A DNA stretch of 64,000 bases from JAPOXR01 sp964291445 (lineage in GTDB: Bacteria > Pseudomonadota > Alphaproteobacteria > Rhodobacterales > Rhodobacteraceae). Each line of letters starts with the position of its first letter. Position 1 is the stretch's first letter. Positions 36,375-45,507 of this stretch are shown here, in pieces. The notes under the pieces are model-generated. The model was given only the letters and a program-made list of their open reading frames with translations, ran no database searches and was not told the origin of the DNA. The position numbers and the translations under genes were made by a program. Where the stretch lies: assembly GCA_964291445.2 (NCBI GenBank), contig OZ219862.1, positions 1 through 64,000 on the forward strand, given 5' to 3'.

Positions 36375-36399
36375 GGTCGCCGCCCAAGGGGCGGCGACC
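36375..36399 (-). terminator. Strong hairpin between dctP and dctQ
   Basis: Perfect 11-bp arms GGTCGCCGCCC / GGGCGGCGACC around an AAG loop, in the 76-bp gap between dctP and dctQ. In TRAP operons the binding protein is usually needed in excess; a partial terminator or mRNA-protecting stem here would do this (inference). No T-run follows. Confidence 0.6.
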
Positions 36400-36422
36400 A
36401 GCTGTGTCGGACATCTTCAGCT

Positions 36423-37442
36423 CTAGTTGGAGACCATCTCGAGCTGTTTGGCATATGTGGCCAGGATTTCGTCCGCAAGCTCCTGACCGATCAACTCGCG
36501 CCATTCGTTGATCGCAACCATCGATGCGGTCTTCAGCTCGTCGATGAAGCTCTCGGGCACATCCTGGATCGCGGTGACATTGGCATCCTTCAGGCGCTGG
36601 ACGTTCAGGTCGATTCGATCCTGTGCACGCGCCCAGAGTTCGGCCTCGACTTCGGCAGCGGTGTCGAGCACGATTTGCCGGAGATCATCCGGAAGCCCAT
36701 CGAGAACGTCCCGGTTCACATGAACCATGTTCGAGCCCATGGTGAAATTGAGATAATGGTAGTGATCGAGGTATTCCTGGAAATTGGCCGACAGACCGCC
36801 TTCTTCCGAGGTCAGCACCGCTTCGATCGTATTCGTGGAAAGCGCCGGCACCACGTCGGCCCAGCTCATCTGAATCGCCGCCGCACCCAGTTCCTTCAAC
36901 GTCAGCGTGCCATTCTTGTCGTAGGTCCTGACCTTGAGCCCCTGCATTTCGGCAGCCGACGCGATCGGGCGCTTGGTCCACAACCCGACCGGCGACCAGG
37001 GTTCGGTGAGCAGAAGAACCTGGTTCCCCTTGGCGAAAGCCTCGGCGTAGTAGGGACGCGCGGCATCGATCAGGGCCTTGCTCTGCGTCGGGTTGGTCGC
37101 CATGAATGGCAGGTTGTTCATCAGGAAGATCGGGTCGAATCCGGTAAACACCCCTGTATAGGTGCTGGCTAACGGAACGGCCTGGTCTTCAACCGCCGCC
37201 CAGTGGTCCTTCGACTTGTAGCCCAGCGAACCGCCGAAGTGATTGGTGACGATGATCCGTCCGCCACTGTTTGCTGCCAGTCTTTCGGCGAATATCTTGT
37301 CTGCCTCACCGGAGATCGACGTCTCACCATACTCGTTCGGCATGTCCCAGGCGACATCCTGCGCCGGGGCCATGACGGGCAAGCCCACGGCCAGCGCCCC
37401 TGCCAGCAGCGTCATTTGCAACGGTTTTCCGATCTGTGTCAT
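36423..37442 (-). CDS. dctP: TRAP transporter periplasmic substrate-binding protein
   Basis: A 339-residue DctP-family protein with signal peptide (QMTLLAGALAVGLPVMAPAQ). Family landmarks are GEADKIFAERLAANSGGRI, FMATNPTQSKALIDAARPYY, the ligand-contacting Arg in LKVRTYDKNGT and the helical ARAQDRIDLNVQRLK. The ligand is expected to be a carboxylate. It precedes dctQ and dctM and follows the alpha/beta hydrolase by 50 bp, so transporter and hydrolase are probably one transcript. Confidence 0.92.
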   Translation of the reverse strand: MTQIGKPLQMTLLAGALAVGLPVMAPAQDVAWDMPNEYGETSISGEADKIFAERLAANSGGRIIVTNHFGGSLGYKSKDHWAAVEDQAVPLASTYTGVFTGFDPIFLMNNLPFMATNPTQSKALIDAARPYYAEAFAKGNQVLLLTEPWSPVGLWTKRPIASAAEMQGLKVRTYDKNGTLTLKELGAAAIQMSWADVVPALSTNTIEAVLTSEEGGLSANFQEYLDHYHYLNFTMGSNMVHVNRDVLDGLPDDLRQIVLDTAAEVEAELWARAQDRIDLNVQRLKDANVTAIQDVPESFIDELKTASMVAINEWRELIGQELADEILATYAKQLEMVSN

Positions 37443-37492
37443 CGATTGGTCTCCTTTCCCTTGTTGAAAGTCGGGTCCTTCTCACGCGTGTT

Positions 37493-38350
37493 TCATAGAC
37501 CCATCTGAGCAAAGAGCGCCGCGGTGAGCGGGCTCAGGCGATTGCGATATTCTCCTGCGACATTCACGTGATCGTGGTTGCCGACTTCAAGGTAACTGAC
37601 ATCGAGCCCGGCGTCACGGCAGGCATCGGTGTATATTCGGGATTGCCGGCGGAATTCATCGGTTTCACCCCCGCCGACGGCAATGACCGTTGGCGGCATC
37701 CGCTCGGGCAGGTGGTGAATCGGGCTGTTGCGCCGCGCCTCGTCTTTGCTCATCTTGAGATCGGCGTTGAGATAGGAGCGCCGCAGCGGTTCGAGGTCAA
37801 ACAGGCCGCTGAGTGGCACGGCACCATTGACGACGTCACCCGGCAGCCCATGGCTCGTCCAGTCAGTCGCCAGCAGCATGGCCGTCAGGTGACCGCCAGC
37901 CGAATGCCCGGTGACGTGGATCCGGCCCGGATCGCCACCGAATGCCCCGGCGTTTTCGTAGATCCACTTCAACGCCTGCCGGTTCTGTTCGGCGATCACG
38001 TCCATCGTGACCTGGGGACACAGGTCATAATTGTTCAGCACCACTGCCGAACCTGCCTCGACGAATCGTTCTGCAACAAACCGGAACATCGCCTTGTCGA
38101 ATGCCCGCCAGTAACCGCCATGAATGAACAGCAGGATCGGAGAGGCACCCCGCCCCGGCCAGATGTCCAGTTTTTCCAGGTCGCGGTCACCAAAAGGCAC
38201 GTCCAGGCGAGATTCGTAGATCTCGGCCATGCGCGTATTGTGAACGTCCATCGCAGCGAATGTCTCGGCAAAGTGCGGGCAACGGATGCGCATGTCGTAT
38301 TCGTGATCAAGCCCGGCCTGCGAATACTTGCCGTACACCTTGCTTGCCAT
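37493..38350 (-). CDS. Alpha/beta hydrolase, kynurenine-formamidase / esterase-like
   Basis: A 285-residue hydrolase with the oxyanion motif FIHGGYWRAFDK, the nucleophile elbow in VTGHSAGGHL, an Asp in GGETDEFRRQ and His in VGNHDHVNV. This set (HGGxW plus GHSAGGH) is typical of bacterial kynurenine-formamidase-like and BD-FAE-type hydrolases, which cleave formamides or esters. The start at 38350 (MASKVYGKYS) is taken because the longer frame would cover the divergent promoter region. It opens the leftward transporter operon. Confidence 0.85.
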   Translation of the reverse strand: MASKVYGKYSQAGLDHEYDMRIRCPHFAETFAAMDVHNTRMAEIYESRLDVPFGDRDLEKLDIWPGRGASPILLFIHGGYWRAFDKAMFRFVAERFVEAGSAVVLNNYDLCPQVTMDVIAEQNRQALKWIYENAGAFGGDPGRIHVTGHSAGGHLTAMLLATDWTSHGLPGDVVNGAVPLSGLFDLEPLRRSYLNADLKMSKDEARRNSPIHHLPERMPPTVIAVGGGETDEFRRQSRIYTDACRDAGLDVSYLEVGNHDHVNVAGEYRNRLSPLTAALFAQMGL

Positions 38351-38418
38351 TTCCGCAGGCTCCCTTCCAGGCTCCGTCAAGCCGCGACAATAGGGGACGC
38401 AGCCGCCTATTGCAACCA

Positions 38419-38439
38419 AAATATATCTCGAATATATTT
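38419..38439. promoter_or_regulatory. Candidate operator, site 2 (AT-rich inverted repeat)
   Basis: Perfect 8-bp arms AAATATAT and ATATATTT around CTCGA, in the 119-bp gap between two divergent operons (hydrolase-dctPQM leftwards, the ABM/DinB/FMO/hyuAB set rightwards). One protein bound here could control both. It matches site 1 at 34405-34423. Confidence 0.6.
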
Positions 38440-38469
38440 CACGCTGTCGCAGCAAGGGAGGCATGTGCC

Positions 38470-38778
38470 GTGTATGTCAGGATGGCGCACTGGAAGTGCA
38501 AGGCCGAGTATTGGGGCGAGGACTCGAAACTCTTCGAGGCAGGTGCCGTTCCCATGATGCGAGAGCATGCCGGCTTCGTGCGAGCGATGCTGCTCGGTGC
38601 ACCATCGGGCCCGCAGCGCATCGCATTCACTGTCTGGGCGGACCGCGCCAGCTATGACGATTTCGTGGCCAGCCCCGATCTCGGCCGGATTATCGACATG
38701 TTTTCGCATATGTACCTCTCCGACGGCAGTCCGGATCCGGTCGAATACGAGGTTCGGGCGCAAGGCGCGTCCAGCTGA
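38470..38778 (+). CDS. Small dimeric alpha-beta-barrel (ABM-like) protein
   Basis: This 102-residue protein begins YVRMAHWKCKAEYWGEDSKL and contains HAGFVRAMLLG and FTVWADRASYDDFV, a ferredoxin-like alpha/beta pattern as in antibiotic-biosynthesis-monooxygenase-like proteins. The GTG start (38470) has GGGAGG eight bases upstream. It is the first gene of the rightward operon. The function is not known; such proteins may be cofactor-free oxygenases or accessory proteins. Confidence 0.6.
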   Translation: MYVRMAHWKCKAEYWGEDSKLFEAGAVPMMREHAGFVRAMLLGAPSGPQRIAFTVWADRASYDDFVASPDLGRIIDMFSHMYLSDGSPDPVEYEVRAQGASS

Positions 38779-38836
38779 TTTCATAACCATGCGGATGCTC
38801 GCCGGACGTGCGGGACGCAAGAAAGGGCAATCAGGA

Positions 38837-39367
38837 ATGGCACAGCTCCTGGATATTGAGACGGCAGCACGCTACAATGCATGGGCCAACATACGCATCT
38901 ACAATGCGCTGCGAGAGTTCTCGGACACGGAGCGCAAGGCGGATCGGAAGGCGTTCTTCAAGTCGATCCACAACACCATGAACCACATTCTCCTGGCCGA
39001 TCTCATTTATCGCGAGCGGCTGGAGAAGAAACCCACGACATACACGGCACTGGACGAAGTGCTCCACGACCAATTCGATGATCTGGAGGCCGCACATCGC
39101 GCCAGCGACTCGTGGTACGCCGAATTCTGCGCGGCAATGACGCAGGACGAGTTGGATGCGAACCTCACCTTCACGGCCGTCGGCATGGACCAGAAGGAGG
39201 TCTTCTCGCTGCCGATGAAACTGTGCCTCACCAACCTGTTCCAGCACCAGATCCATCACCGTGGACAGGTTCACCAGATGATTGGCGAGGCTGGCCGATA
39301 CCCGCCGCCTGTGGATGTGGTCAAGTTCGGGCGCGGCGATTTGGATCGGTGGAGCGACGCGGCGTGA
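38837..39367 (+). CDS. DinB-superfamily protein
   Basis: A 176-residue four-helix protein with NAWANIRIYNAL near the start, the metal-binding His in NTMNHILLADLIYRERL and the C-terminal HQIHHRGQVHQMIGEAG. These three His positions are the DinB/YfiT metal site. Members include thiol-dependent S-transferases and maleylpyruvate isomerase relatives, so a catabolic role is possible here rather than DNA damage response. The stop overlaps the next GTG by 4 bp (GTGA), so it is co-translated with the monooxygenase. Confidence 0.85.
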   Translation: MAQLLDIETAARYNAWANIRIYNALREFSDTERKADRKAFFKSIHNTMNHILLADLIYRERLEKKPTTYTALDEVLHDQFDDLEAAHRASDSWYAEFCAAMTQDELDANLTFTAVGMDQKEVFSLPMKLCLTNLFQHQIHHRGQVHQMIGEAGRYPPPVDVVKFGRGDLDRWSDAA

Positions 39368-40644
39368 GCAAAGCCGTCGAGACCGTGCTTGTCATCGGAG
39401 CCGGGCAGGGCGGGCTTTCAGCAAGTTATTTCCTCACCCGGGCCGGAATTCCCCACCGGATCGTGGATCGGGGCGGCGTGGCCCATGCCTGGGGAAGGCA
39501 GCGCTGGGACTCCTTCTGCCTGGTTACCCCGAACTGGACGGTCAACCTGCCGGGGAAGCCCTATGACGGCAGCGATCCGGACGGTTTCATGCTCCGGGAC
39601 GAGTTCGTGTCCTACATGAAGGGCTGGGCCGACTCGTTCGGTGCACCCGTCACGAGCGGCGTGGACGCAAGACGGATCGAGAAGACCGGCCGGCAATTTC
39701 GTGTCCTGACCAATGCGGGCGACATTCATGCCCGTGCCGTTATCGTGGCGACAGCCACCTATCAGCATCCGAAATTGCCCAGGGTGGCACGCGGGATTCC
39801 GGAGGACATCCTCCAATTGCACGCCGAGGATTACAGGAATCCCGACCAGGCATCTCCGGGGGCCGTGCTGATTGTCGGGACCGGGCAGACCGGATGCCAG
39901 ATTGCCGAGGATTTCCTTCGCACCGGCCGGGATACCTATCTCTGCGTCGCACGCAACGGCCGGCTTCCGCGGCGGTATCGTGGGCGCGACATTCTCTGCT
40001 GGCAGCAGCGGATGGGCTATCTGGACAGGACGCCCGACATGCTTGACAATCCCGGAATGCGTTTTGCCGGCGACCCGCACGTGACCGGGCGAGATGGCGG
40101 CGCAACGGTGAGCCTGTACGATTTTGCCCGGCGAGGCGCGCACCTGCTCGGTCGGCTCGAGGGTGTCGAGGGGCGATCATTGCGCCTCGGGGATGATTTG
40201 GCCGACAATCTTGCGCATGCTGATCGCTACTGCGCCGATCTTGTTGCACGAATCGATGCGTTCATTGAAGAAAACGGGATCAATGCCCCGCCGCGCAGCG
40301 ATGCGGACATGCTTGGATTCATGGCGCCCGGGCAGCGCCAGCCGGAAGCGCCGGCCCGGCTGGGCCTGGACGAAGCCGGCATCGGCACCGTGATCTGGGC
40401 AACGGGATTCGGTTTTGACTTCTCGTGGATCGAAGGTTTGCCAACGGACGGATTTGGCTATCCGGTAACGGATGGCGGGGCGAGTCCGATGGCGGGCATG
40501 TTTTTCTCGGGCCTCAACTGGATGACCAAGCGCAAATCCGGGATCCTCTATGGCGTCGAGGAAGACGGTCGCCTCGTGGCGAGCCAGGTCAGGAGTTTCC
40601 TTGATAGTCGCGCAGGACACTCCGACCGGAGAGCGGCGAAATAG
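39364..40644 (+). CDS. Flavin-containing monooxygenase-like NAD(P)/FAD oxidoreductase
   Basis: A 426-residue protein with the FAD motif VLVIGAGQGGLSASYFL at the N-terminus, the NADPH motif VLIVGTGQTGCQIAEDF at about residue 168 and IWATGFGFDFSWIE near the end, as in CzcO-type flavoproteins and class B monooxygenases. It would add oxygen to a nitrogen, sulfur or carbonyl group of the substrate. The GTG start at 39364 overlaps the DinB-fold gene; a longer frame reading through that gene is rejected. It is followed 15 bp later by hyuA. Confidence 0.87.
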   Translation: MSKAVETVLVIGAGQGGLSASYFLTRAGIPHRIVDRGGVAHAWGRQRWDSFCLVTPNWTVNLPGKPYDGSDPDGFMLRDEFVSYMKGWADSFGAPVTSGVDARRIEKTGRQFRVLTNAGDIHARAVIVATATYQHPKLPRVARGIPEDILQLHAEDYRNPDQASPGAVLIVGTGQTGCQIAEDFLRTGRDTYLCVARNGRLPRRYRGRDILCWQQRMGYLDRTPDMLDNPGMRFAGDPHVTGRDGGATVSLYDFARRGAHLLGRLEGVEGRSLRLGDDLADNLAHADRYCADLVARIDAFIEENGINAPPRSDADMLGFMAPGQRQPEAPARLGLDEAGIGTVIWATGFGFDFSWIEGLPTDGFGYPVTDGGASPMAGMFFSGLNWMTKRKSGILYGVEEDGRLVASQVRSFLDSRAGHSDRRAAK

Positions 40645-40659
40645 GAGCAAGGGCGACGC

Positions 40660-42702
40660 ATGTATATCGGAGTCGACGTCGGTGGAACCTTCACCGACAT
40701 TGCAGTGAATCGCGACGATGGCAGCACGCTGCTGATGCACAAGCTGCCCTCGACTCCGGATGCACCTGAACGTGCGATCGTCGAGGGGGTTGCGGCCATC
40801 ATGCAGCAACACGCGTTATCCGCCTCGTCTGTAAATTGGCTGGCGCATGGCACGACTGTTGGCACGAATGCGCTGATCCAGCGCAAGCATGGCAAGGTTG
40901 CGCTGATCACCTCGGGAGGTTTTCGCGATCTCATGGAGATCGGGCGCCAGACCAGGCCCACCGTCTATGACATGCATTCGGACCATCCGCCACCTCTGGT
41001 CGAACGCCGGCTCAGGATGGATGTGCCACAGAGAACCCTTGCCGACGGTTCGACCCACATACCGCTGGACGAGGACGCCGTGCGCGAAGCCGCAGGCCGC
41101 CTGGACAGGGAATCAGTGGCCTGCGTGGTCGTCTGCTTTCTGCATTCCTATGCCTTTCCGCGGGATGAGCAGCGCGCCGCCGCGATCCTGAAGGACAATC
41201 TCCCGAACTCGGTCGCCGTGCTGTGTTCGTCGGATGTCTATCCCGAATTCCGCGAATACGAGCGTTTTTCCACGGCGGTTCTGAATGGTGCCCTGATCAC
41301 TGTTCTGGGCTCATATCTCGATCGGCTGACCCGATCGATTGCCGATCTGGGAATCTCTTCGGAGATCAAGGTATCCCAAAGCGCCGGCGGCCTGATGTCG
41401 GTTCGGATGGCCCGGGAGTATCCGGTCCGGGCGTCGCTTTCTGGTCCGGCGGCCGGCGTGAAGGGGGCCCAGCGCCGAGCATCTGCGGCCGGGTTCGGAA
41501 ACATCATCACCCTCGATGTAGGCGGCACAAGTGCTGACGTGGCGCTGTTGAAGGACGGGAATGCGGTCGAGGTGAACGAACGCGATCTGGCGGGCTATCC
41601 GATCCGCATTCCTGCGCTCGACGTGAATGCCGTCGGGGCAGGCGGAGGGTCGATAGCCTGGATTGACCGCGATGGTCTCCTGAAAGTCGGCCCGCAAAGC
41701 GCCGGCGCCGTGCCTGGACCGCTCTGCTACGATTTGGGCGGGGCGGATGCGACCGTGACGGACGCAAATGTCATGCTCGGCCGCCTCAGCGGGGAGACTC
41801 TTCTGGCCGGGCGCATGCCGATCAGGGCCGAGCTGGCAGCCCGGGGCATCGCGGCGCTGGCAGCGCAGCTCGATGTGACGCCGGATGCGGCCGCGCTTGG
41901 CATCCTGCGGGTTGCCGCGGCAACGATGGTCAAGGCAATCCGTTCAATTTCTGTCGAACGCGGCCATTACCCGAGCGATTTCGCACTGTTCGTATTTGGT
42001 GGTGCAGGCGCGCTCTTTGCCACCGAGGTCGCGCGTGATCTGGGCATGTTGCAGGTTGTCGTTCCTCCGGATCCCGGCATTCTCTGCGCCGAAGGGGCGC
42101 TCAACGCCCGGCTTTCCACCGACTTCGTCGTCACCATCCTGTCGGAGCTTGATGGCGACGGCGTTGCCCGGCTGCGCCGAGCGGTGGCGGAGCTGGAGCG
42201 ACAATCGGCGGAGTGGTTCTCGGTGGAAGGGATTTGTCCTCGGCGGGCGCAACGCAACTGGACCGTGGGTGCACGCTATTTCGGCCAGAACTATGAGCTG
42301 GCCATCGAGGCCGATCTGGAATTGAATGACGACGCCCTCATCGCCGGGCTTGGCAGGGCATTTCACGCCGCCCACGAGTTTGCCTACGGATTTGCGTCCG
42401 AGAGCGAGCCTGTCCAGATCGTCAACGTCGTCGTCAAGGCGATTGGAGAAATGGATCGGCCAGCGCTGCCGATGCTGTCCGAGGCGAGGCCGGCCGGGCC
42501 TTCCGGGCATCGCATGGCGCTGTTCGACGACACCGGTCGTGTCCGGACGCCGCTTTTCCAGCGGAGCGAATTGGGGCGGGGGCAGGTCATCGAGGGTCCG
42601 GCGATCGTCGAGCAGATGGACACCACGATCCTGGTCTTCCCCGGAGATCGCGCACGGACCGACCGCTGGGGCAATTTGGTCATGGATGTGAAGGGAGTCT
42701 AG
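40660..42702 (+). CDS. Hydantoinase/oxoprolinase family protein, HyuA type
   Basis: A 680-residue protein with the N-terminal phosphate motif YIGVDVGGTFTDI, GTTVGTNALIQRKHGKVALI, YERFSTAVLNGALI, the second phosphate motif ITLDVGGTSADVALL and FGGAGALFATEVARDLGM: the ATP-binding half of hydantoinase/oxoprolinase/acetone carboxylase-type enzymes. With HyuB it opens a cyclic amide or activates a carbonyl at the cost of ATP. GGAG lies upstream of the ATG. The length is normal. Confidence 0.92.
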   Translation: MYIGVDVGGTFTDIAVNRDDGSTLLMHKLPSTPDAPERAIVEGVAAIMQQHALSASSVNWLAHGTTVGTNALIQRKHGKVALITSGGFRDLMEIGRQTRPTVYDMHSDHPPPLVERRLRMDVPQRTLADGSTHIPLDEDAVREAAGRLDRESVACVVVCFLHSYAFPRDEQRAAAILKDNLPNSVAVLCSSDVYPEFREYERFSTAVLNGALITVLGSYLDRLTRSIADLGISSEIKVSQSAGGLMSVRMAREYPVRASLSGPAAGVKGAQRRASAAGFGNIITLDVGGTSADVALLKDGNAVEVNERDLAGYPIRIPALDVNAVGAGGGSIAWIDRDGLLKVGPQSAGAVPGPLCYDLGGADATVTDANVMLGRLSGETLLAGRMPIRAELAARGIAALAAQLDVTPDAAALGILRVAAATMVKAIRSISVERGHYPSDFALFVFGGAGALFATEVARDLGMLQVVVPPDPGILCAEGALNARLSTDFVVTILSELDGDGVARLRRAVAELERQSAEWFSVEGICPRRAQRNWTVGARYFGQNYELAIEADLELNDDALIAGLGRAFHAAHEFAYGFASESEPVQIVNVVVKAIGEMDRPALPMLSEARPAGPSGHRMALFDDTGRVRTPLFQRSELGRGQVIEGPAIVEQMDTTILVFPGDRARTDRWGNLVMDVKGV

Positions 42703-42705
42703 GTC

Positions 42706-44478
42706 ATGGCAATGTCTCCGATCGAGACCGAGATCCTCCGCAACGCAATGGCCAGCGTCGCCGACGAGATGTACATCGCGTTGATGAAGGCATCCTATTC
42801 GACCAACATCAAGGAGCGCAGGGACCATTCCACCGCGCTTTTCGATACTGGCGGGCGCGTGGTCGTCCAGGGCGAGAGCATGCCCCTGCACCTGGCCTCG
42901 ATGCTCGGCCTGGTCGAGGTGGTGCTGGAAAAATATGGCAGCGGCGGCGTTCGCCCCGGCGACATGTTCATGTCGAACGACCCCTATGTCGGGCGCGGTT
43001 CGCACCTGCCCGATGTCGCCGTCGCCGCGCCGATCTTCCACGACGGCGCCCTGGTCATGTTCGCCTGCAACATCGCGCATCATGCCGACATCGGAGGCAT
43101 GTCTCCCGGCTCGATGGCGGGCGGCATGACGGAGATCTACCAGGAAGGCTTGCGCATCCCCCCGGTTCGACTGATGCAGGATGGAAGAATCGTCCAGGAC
43201 GTGATGGACATGGTGCTCCTGAACGTCCGTGTGCCGGAGGAACGTCTTGGCGATTACAACGCCCAGATCGCGTCCAACCAGCTGGCCGTCCGCCGGGCGG
43301 TGCCGCTGATTAGGCGCTGGGGCGCTGACCGGATCGCCGAAGGTTGCGACGCGATTATCGCCGCCGTCGCCCGCCGGACGCGGGCGGCGATCAACGATCT
43401 TCCCGACGGCGTCTACCGGTTCGAGGACGTGGTGGATGATGACGGGTTGTCACGCAGGAACATCCGCATCAGGCTCTCGATCACGGTCAGGGGAGACGAG
43501 ATCGAGTTCGATTTCGATGGCACTGATCGGCAGGTCGAGGGCAATAACAACGTCACCATGGCGGGCCTCCAGGCGACCTGCCTCTACTGCATGAAGGTGC
43601 TGCTGGACCCGGATTGCCCACAAAACCACGGGATGCTCGATCCGGTGACGATCAAGGCGCCCGAGGGTTCGATCGTAAACGCCGCGTTCCCGGCCGCATC
43701 GGCAGCGCGGGCACAAACGGCGCAACGCATCGTGGACGTGATCTTCGGTGCCCTGGCCCCGGCATGCCCCGAGCGCATCATCGCGGCCTCCAATGGCGCC
43801 AATACCTCGGCCGCCTTCTTTGGTCGCGGGGCCGATGGCAGGTATTATGTCTATCTGGAGACGCTGGGCGGCGGTGCCGGGGCCCGATCCTACAAGGACG
43901 GAACCGACGGCGTGCAGGTCCACATGACCAACACGTCGAACCTGCCAATCGAGGCGCTCGAGACGGAATACCCGCTGATGATCGAGCGTTACGAGCTGGT
44001 CGAGAATTCCGGTGGCGCCGGCCGGCATCGCGGCGGCCTCGGCCTGCGCAGGGACTACCGGCCAATCGGACACGAAACCACGTTTTCCGGACAGGGGGAG
44101 CGCTTCGCAAATCCGCCCTGGGGAATTTCCGGGGGCAGTCCGGGTGGAACCGGGCGATTCGCGGTGCTCCGCGACAATGGGGTCGAGCAAACACTGTCCA
44201 GCAAGCCGGCGGCAATGCGTGTCGGTCCAGACGGAACGATCAGCGTGGTCACGGCGGGCGCCGGCGGCTTCGGCGACCCGGCAGACCGCAGCGAGGAGGC
44301 CCTCGCCGAGGATCTGGCAAGCGGCAAGTTCTCGCCGGCCCATCTGGCCAAGAACTACCCGGTCCAATGCCGGGCAGCGGATGGCTCGCCGGCATCGCAG
44401 GCCGCCAGGCGTGGGTCGACGCCCGATGGGAAGGTCACGTCGAAACGGGCCATACCGACCTCTGGCCAGGCAGGATGA
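42706..44478 (+). CDS. Hydantoinase/oxoprolinase family protein, HyuB type
   Basis: The 590-residue partner of HyuA. Landmarks are MASVADEMYIALMKASYSTN, IKERRDHSTALFD, MFMSNDPYVGRGSHLPDVAV, FACNIAHHADIGGMSPGSMA and the C-terminal YELVENSGGAGRHRGGLGLR and ERFANPPWGISGGSPG. It follows HyuA after 3 bp. His and Asp residues in the middle motifs are thought to bind metal in this family. The pair defines the key chemistry of the cluster; N-methylhydantoin, 5-oxoproline, hydantoin or a lactam are possible substrates. Confidence 0.92.
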   Translation: MAMSPIETEILRNAMASVADEMYIALMKASYSTNIKERRDHSTALFDTGGRVVVQGESMPLHLASMLGLVEVVLEKYGSGGVRPGDMFMSNDPYVGRGSHLPDVAVAAPIFHDGALVMFACNIAHHADIGGMSPGSMAGGMTEIYQEGLRIPPVRLMQDGRIVQDVMDMVLLNVRVPEERLGDYNAQIASNQLAVRRAVPLIRRWGADRIAEGCDAIIAAVARRTRAAINDLPDGVYRFEDVVDDDGLSRRNIRIRLSITVRGDEIEFDFDGTDRQVEGNNNVTMAGLQATCLYCMKVLLDPDCPQNHGMLDPVTIKAPEGSIVNAAFPAASAARAQTAQRIVDVIFGALAPACPERIIAASNGANTSAAFFGRGADGRYYVYLETLGGGAGARSYKDGTDGVQVHMTNTSNLPIEALETEYPLMIERYELVENSGGAGRHRGGLGLRRDYRPIGHETTFSGQGERFANPPWGISGGSPGGTGRFAVLRDNGVEQTLSSKPAAMRVGPDGTISVVTAGAGGFGDPADRSEEALAEDLASGKFSPAHLAKNYPVQCRAADGSPASQAARRGSTPDGKVTSKRAIPTSGQAG

Positions 44479-44742
44479 TCGCACCGGGCAGATTGACAGG
44501 CAGAGGACAAGGCGAAGCACGGATGACGGCAGGATGGCAGGCAGGACCAGGATCACGGACATGTCCAGCCGACGCGCAGGCGGCGCGGCCAGTTCCCGAA
44601 CCGTGCGGGGCCAGCGAAATTCGGGTGGTGATGCACCGGCAGGTGCCGAAGGCGCCGCCGGCAGGAATGGTGGGGCATGCCGAGGGCAGAAGATGATCGA
44701 AGGGCGGCACCGCATGGCGGCAATTGCGGGAGACACGGGCCG

Positions 44743-45507
44743 ATGAGAATGGTCGGGCAAATCGACGGGCCCGTCGGCACGATCGAGCCCGGCGAGACGG
44801 TTTCCAAGACCGATAGCGCAACCAGCCTGCTCAGGGACCGTATCATCGATCTTTCGCTCGAGCCCGGTAGCAATGTCGACGAAAAGCAGCTGCTGTCGGA
44901 ATTCCAGATTGGCCGGACCCCGTTGCGCGAGGCGCTCAACCGGCTGATCGCCGAAGGCCTGATCGAGTCACGGGGAAATCGCGGATTGCGGGTCACGCCC
45001 TTTACATTGACCAATACACGCGAGCTCTTCGAAGCCTATATCCTGTCAGAGCGTATGGTTGCATCCATCCTGGTCTTCAGCGACCCCGGCCTCGCGGACG
45101 ACCTCGACTGCATCGAGAGGCGATATGAAGAGCGGGCCGGCGAACTTGATTTTCTCGGCGTCACCGCGACCAATGCAGAGTTTCATCGTCGACTCGCGGC
45201 CGCAACGCAGAACAGGTTCATTTCACGTTACGCCTGGCAGTTGACGAATTTGGCACGTCGAATTTCGTTCTTCATTTTCCGCGACGAGTACGGGCGAATG
45301 AGCACGGCTGATGGCCGGAATACGTCCCTGTTTGACCTCGCAATCAGGCAGCACCTGAAAATAATCCAGGCGATTGGCGATCGGGACCGTCCAACGCTTG
45401 TCGCCGAGATGACGTGTCACGCCGGCTATTTTCGCGATCGGCTTGCGCATCTCCTGAGCCGTTCCCCGGATACGGATGTCGACCTGACGCTCGCCCGCAG
45501 GACCTGA
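44743..45507 (+). CDS. GntR-family transcriptional regulator with FCD domain
   Basis: A 254-residue protein with a winged-helix domain (LLRDRIIDLSLEPGSNVDEK, QLLSEFQIGRTPLREALNRL, ESRGNRGLRVTPF) and a C-terminal FCD ligand-binding domain. Its metal ligands fit NAEFHRRLAAAT (His), RQHLKIIQAI (His) and CHAGYFRDRL (His). FCD regulators usually repress catabolic genes until an acid ligand binds. It lies 264 bp after hyuB, with GGGAGAC upstream of the start. It is the only regulator in the cluster and so the natural candidate for the two AT-rich operator sites. Confidence 0.9.
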   Translation: MRMVGQIDGPVGTIEPGETVSKTDSATSLLRDRIIDLSLEPGSNVDEKQLLSEFQIGRTPLREALNRLIAEGLIESRGNRGLRVTPFTLTNTRELFEAYILSERMVASILVFSDPGLADDLDCIERRYEERAGELDFLGVTATNAEFHRRLAAATQNRFISRYAWQLTNLARRISFFIFRDEYGRMSTADGRNTSLFDLAIRQHLKIIQAIGDRDRPTLVAEMTCHAGYFRDRLAHLLSRSPDTDVDLTLARRT

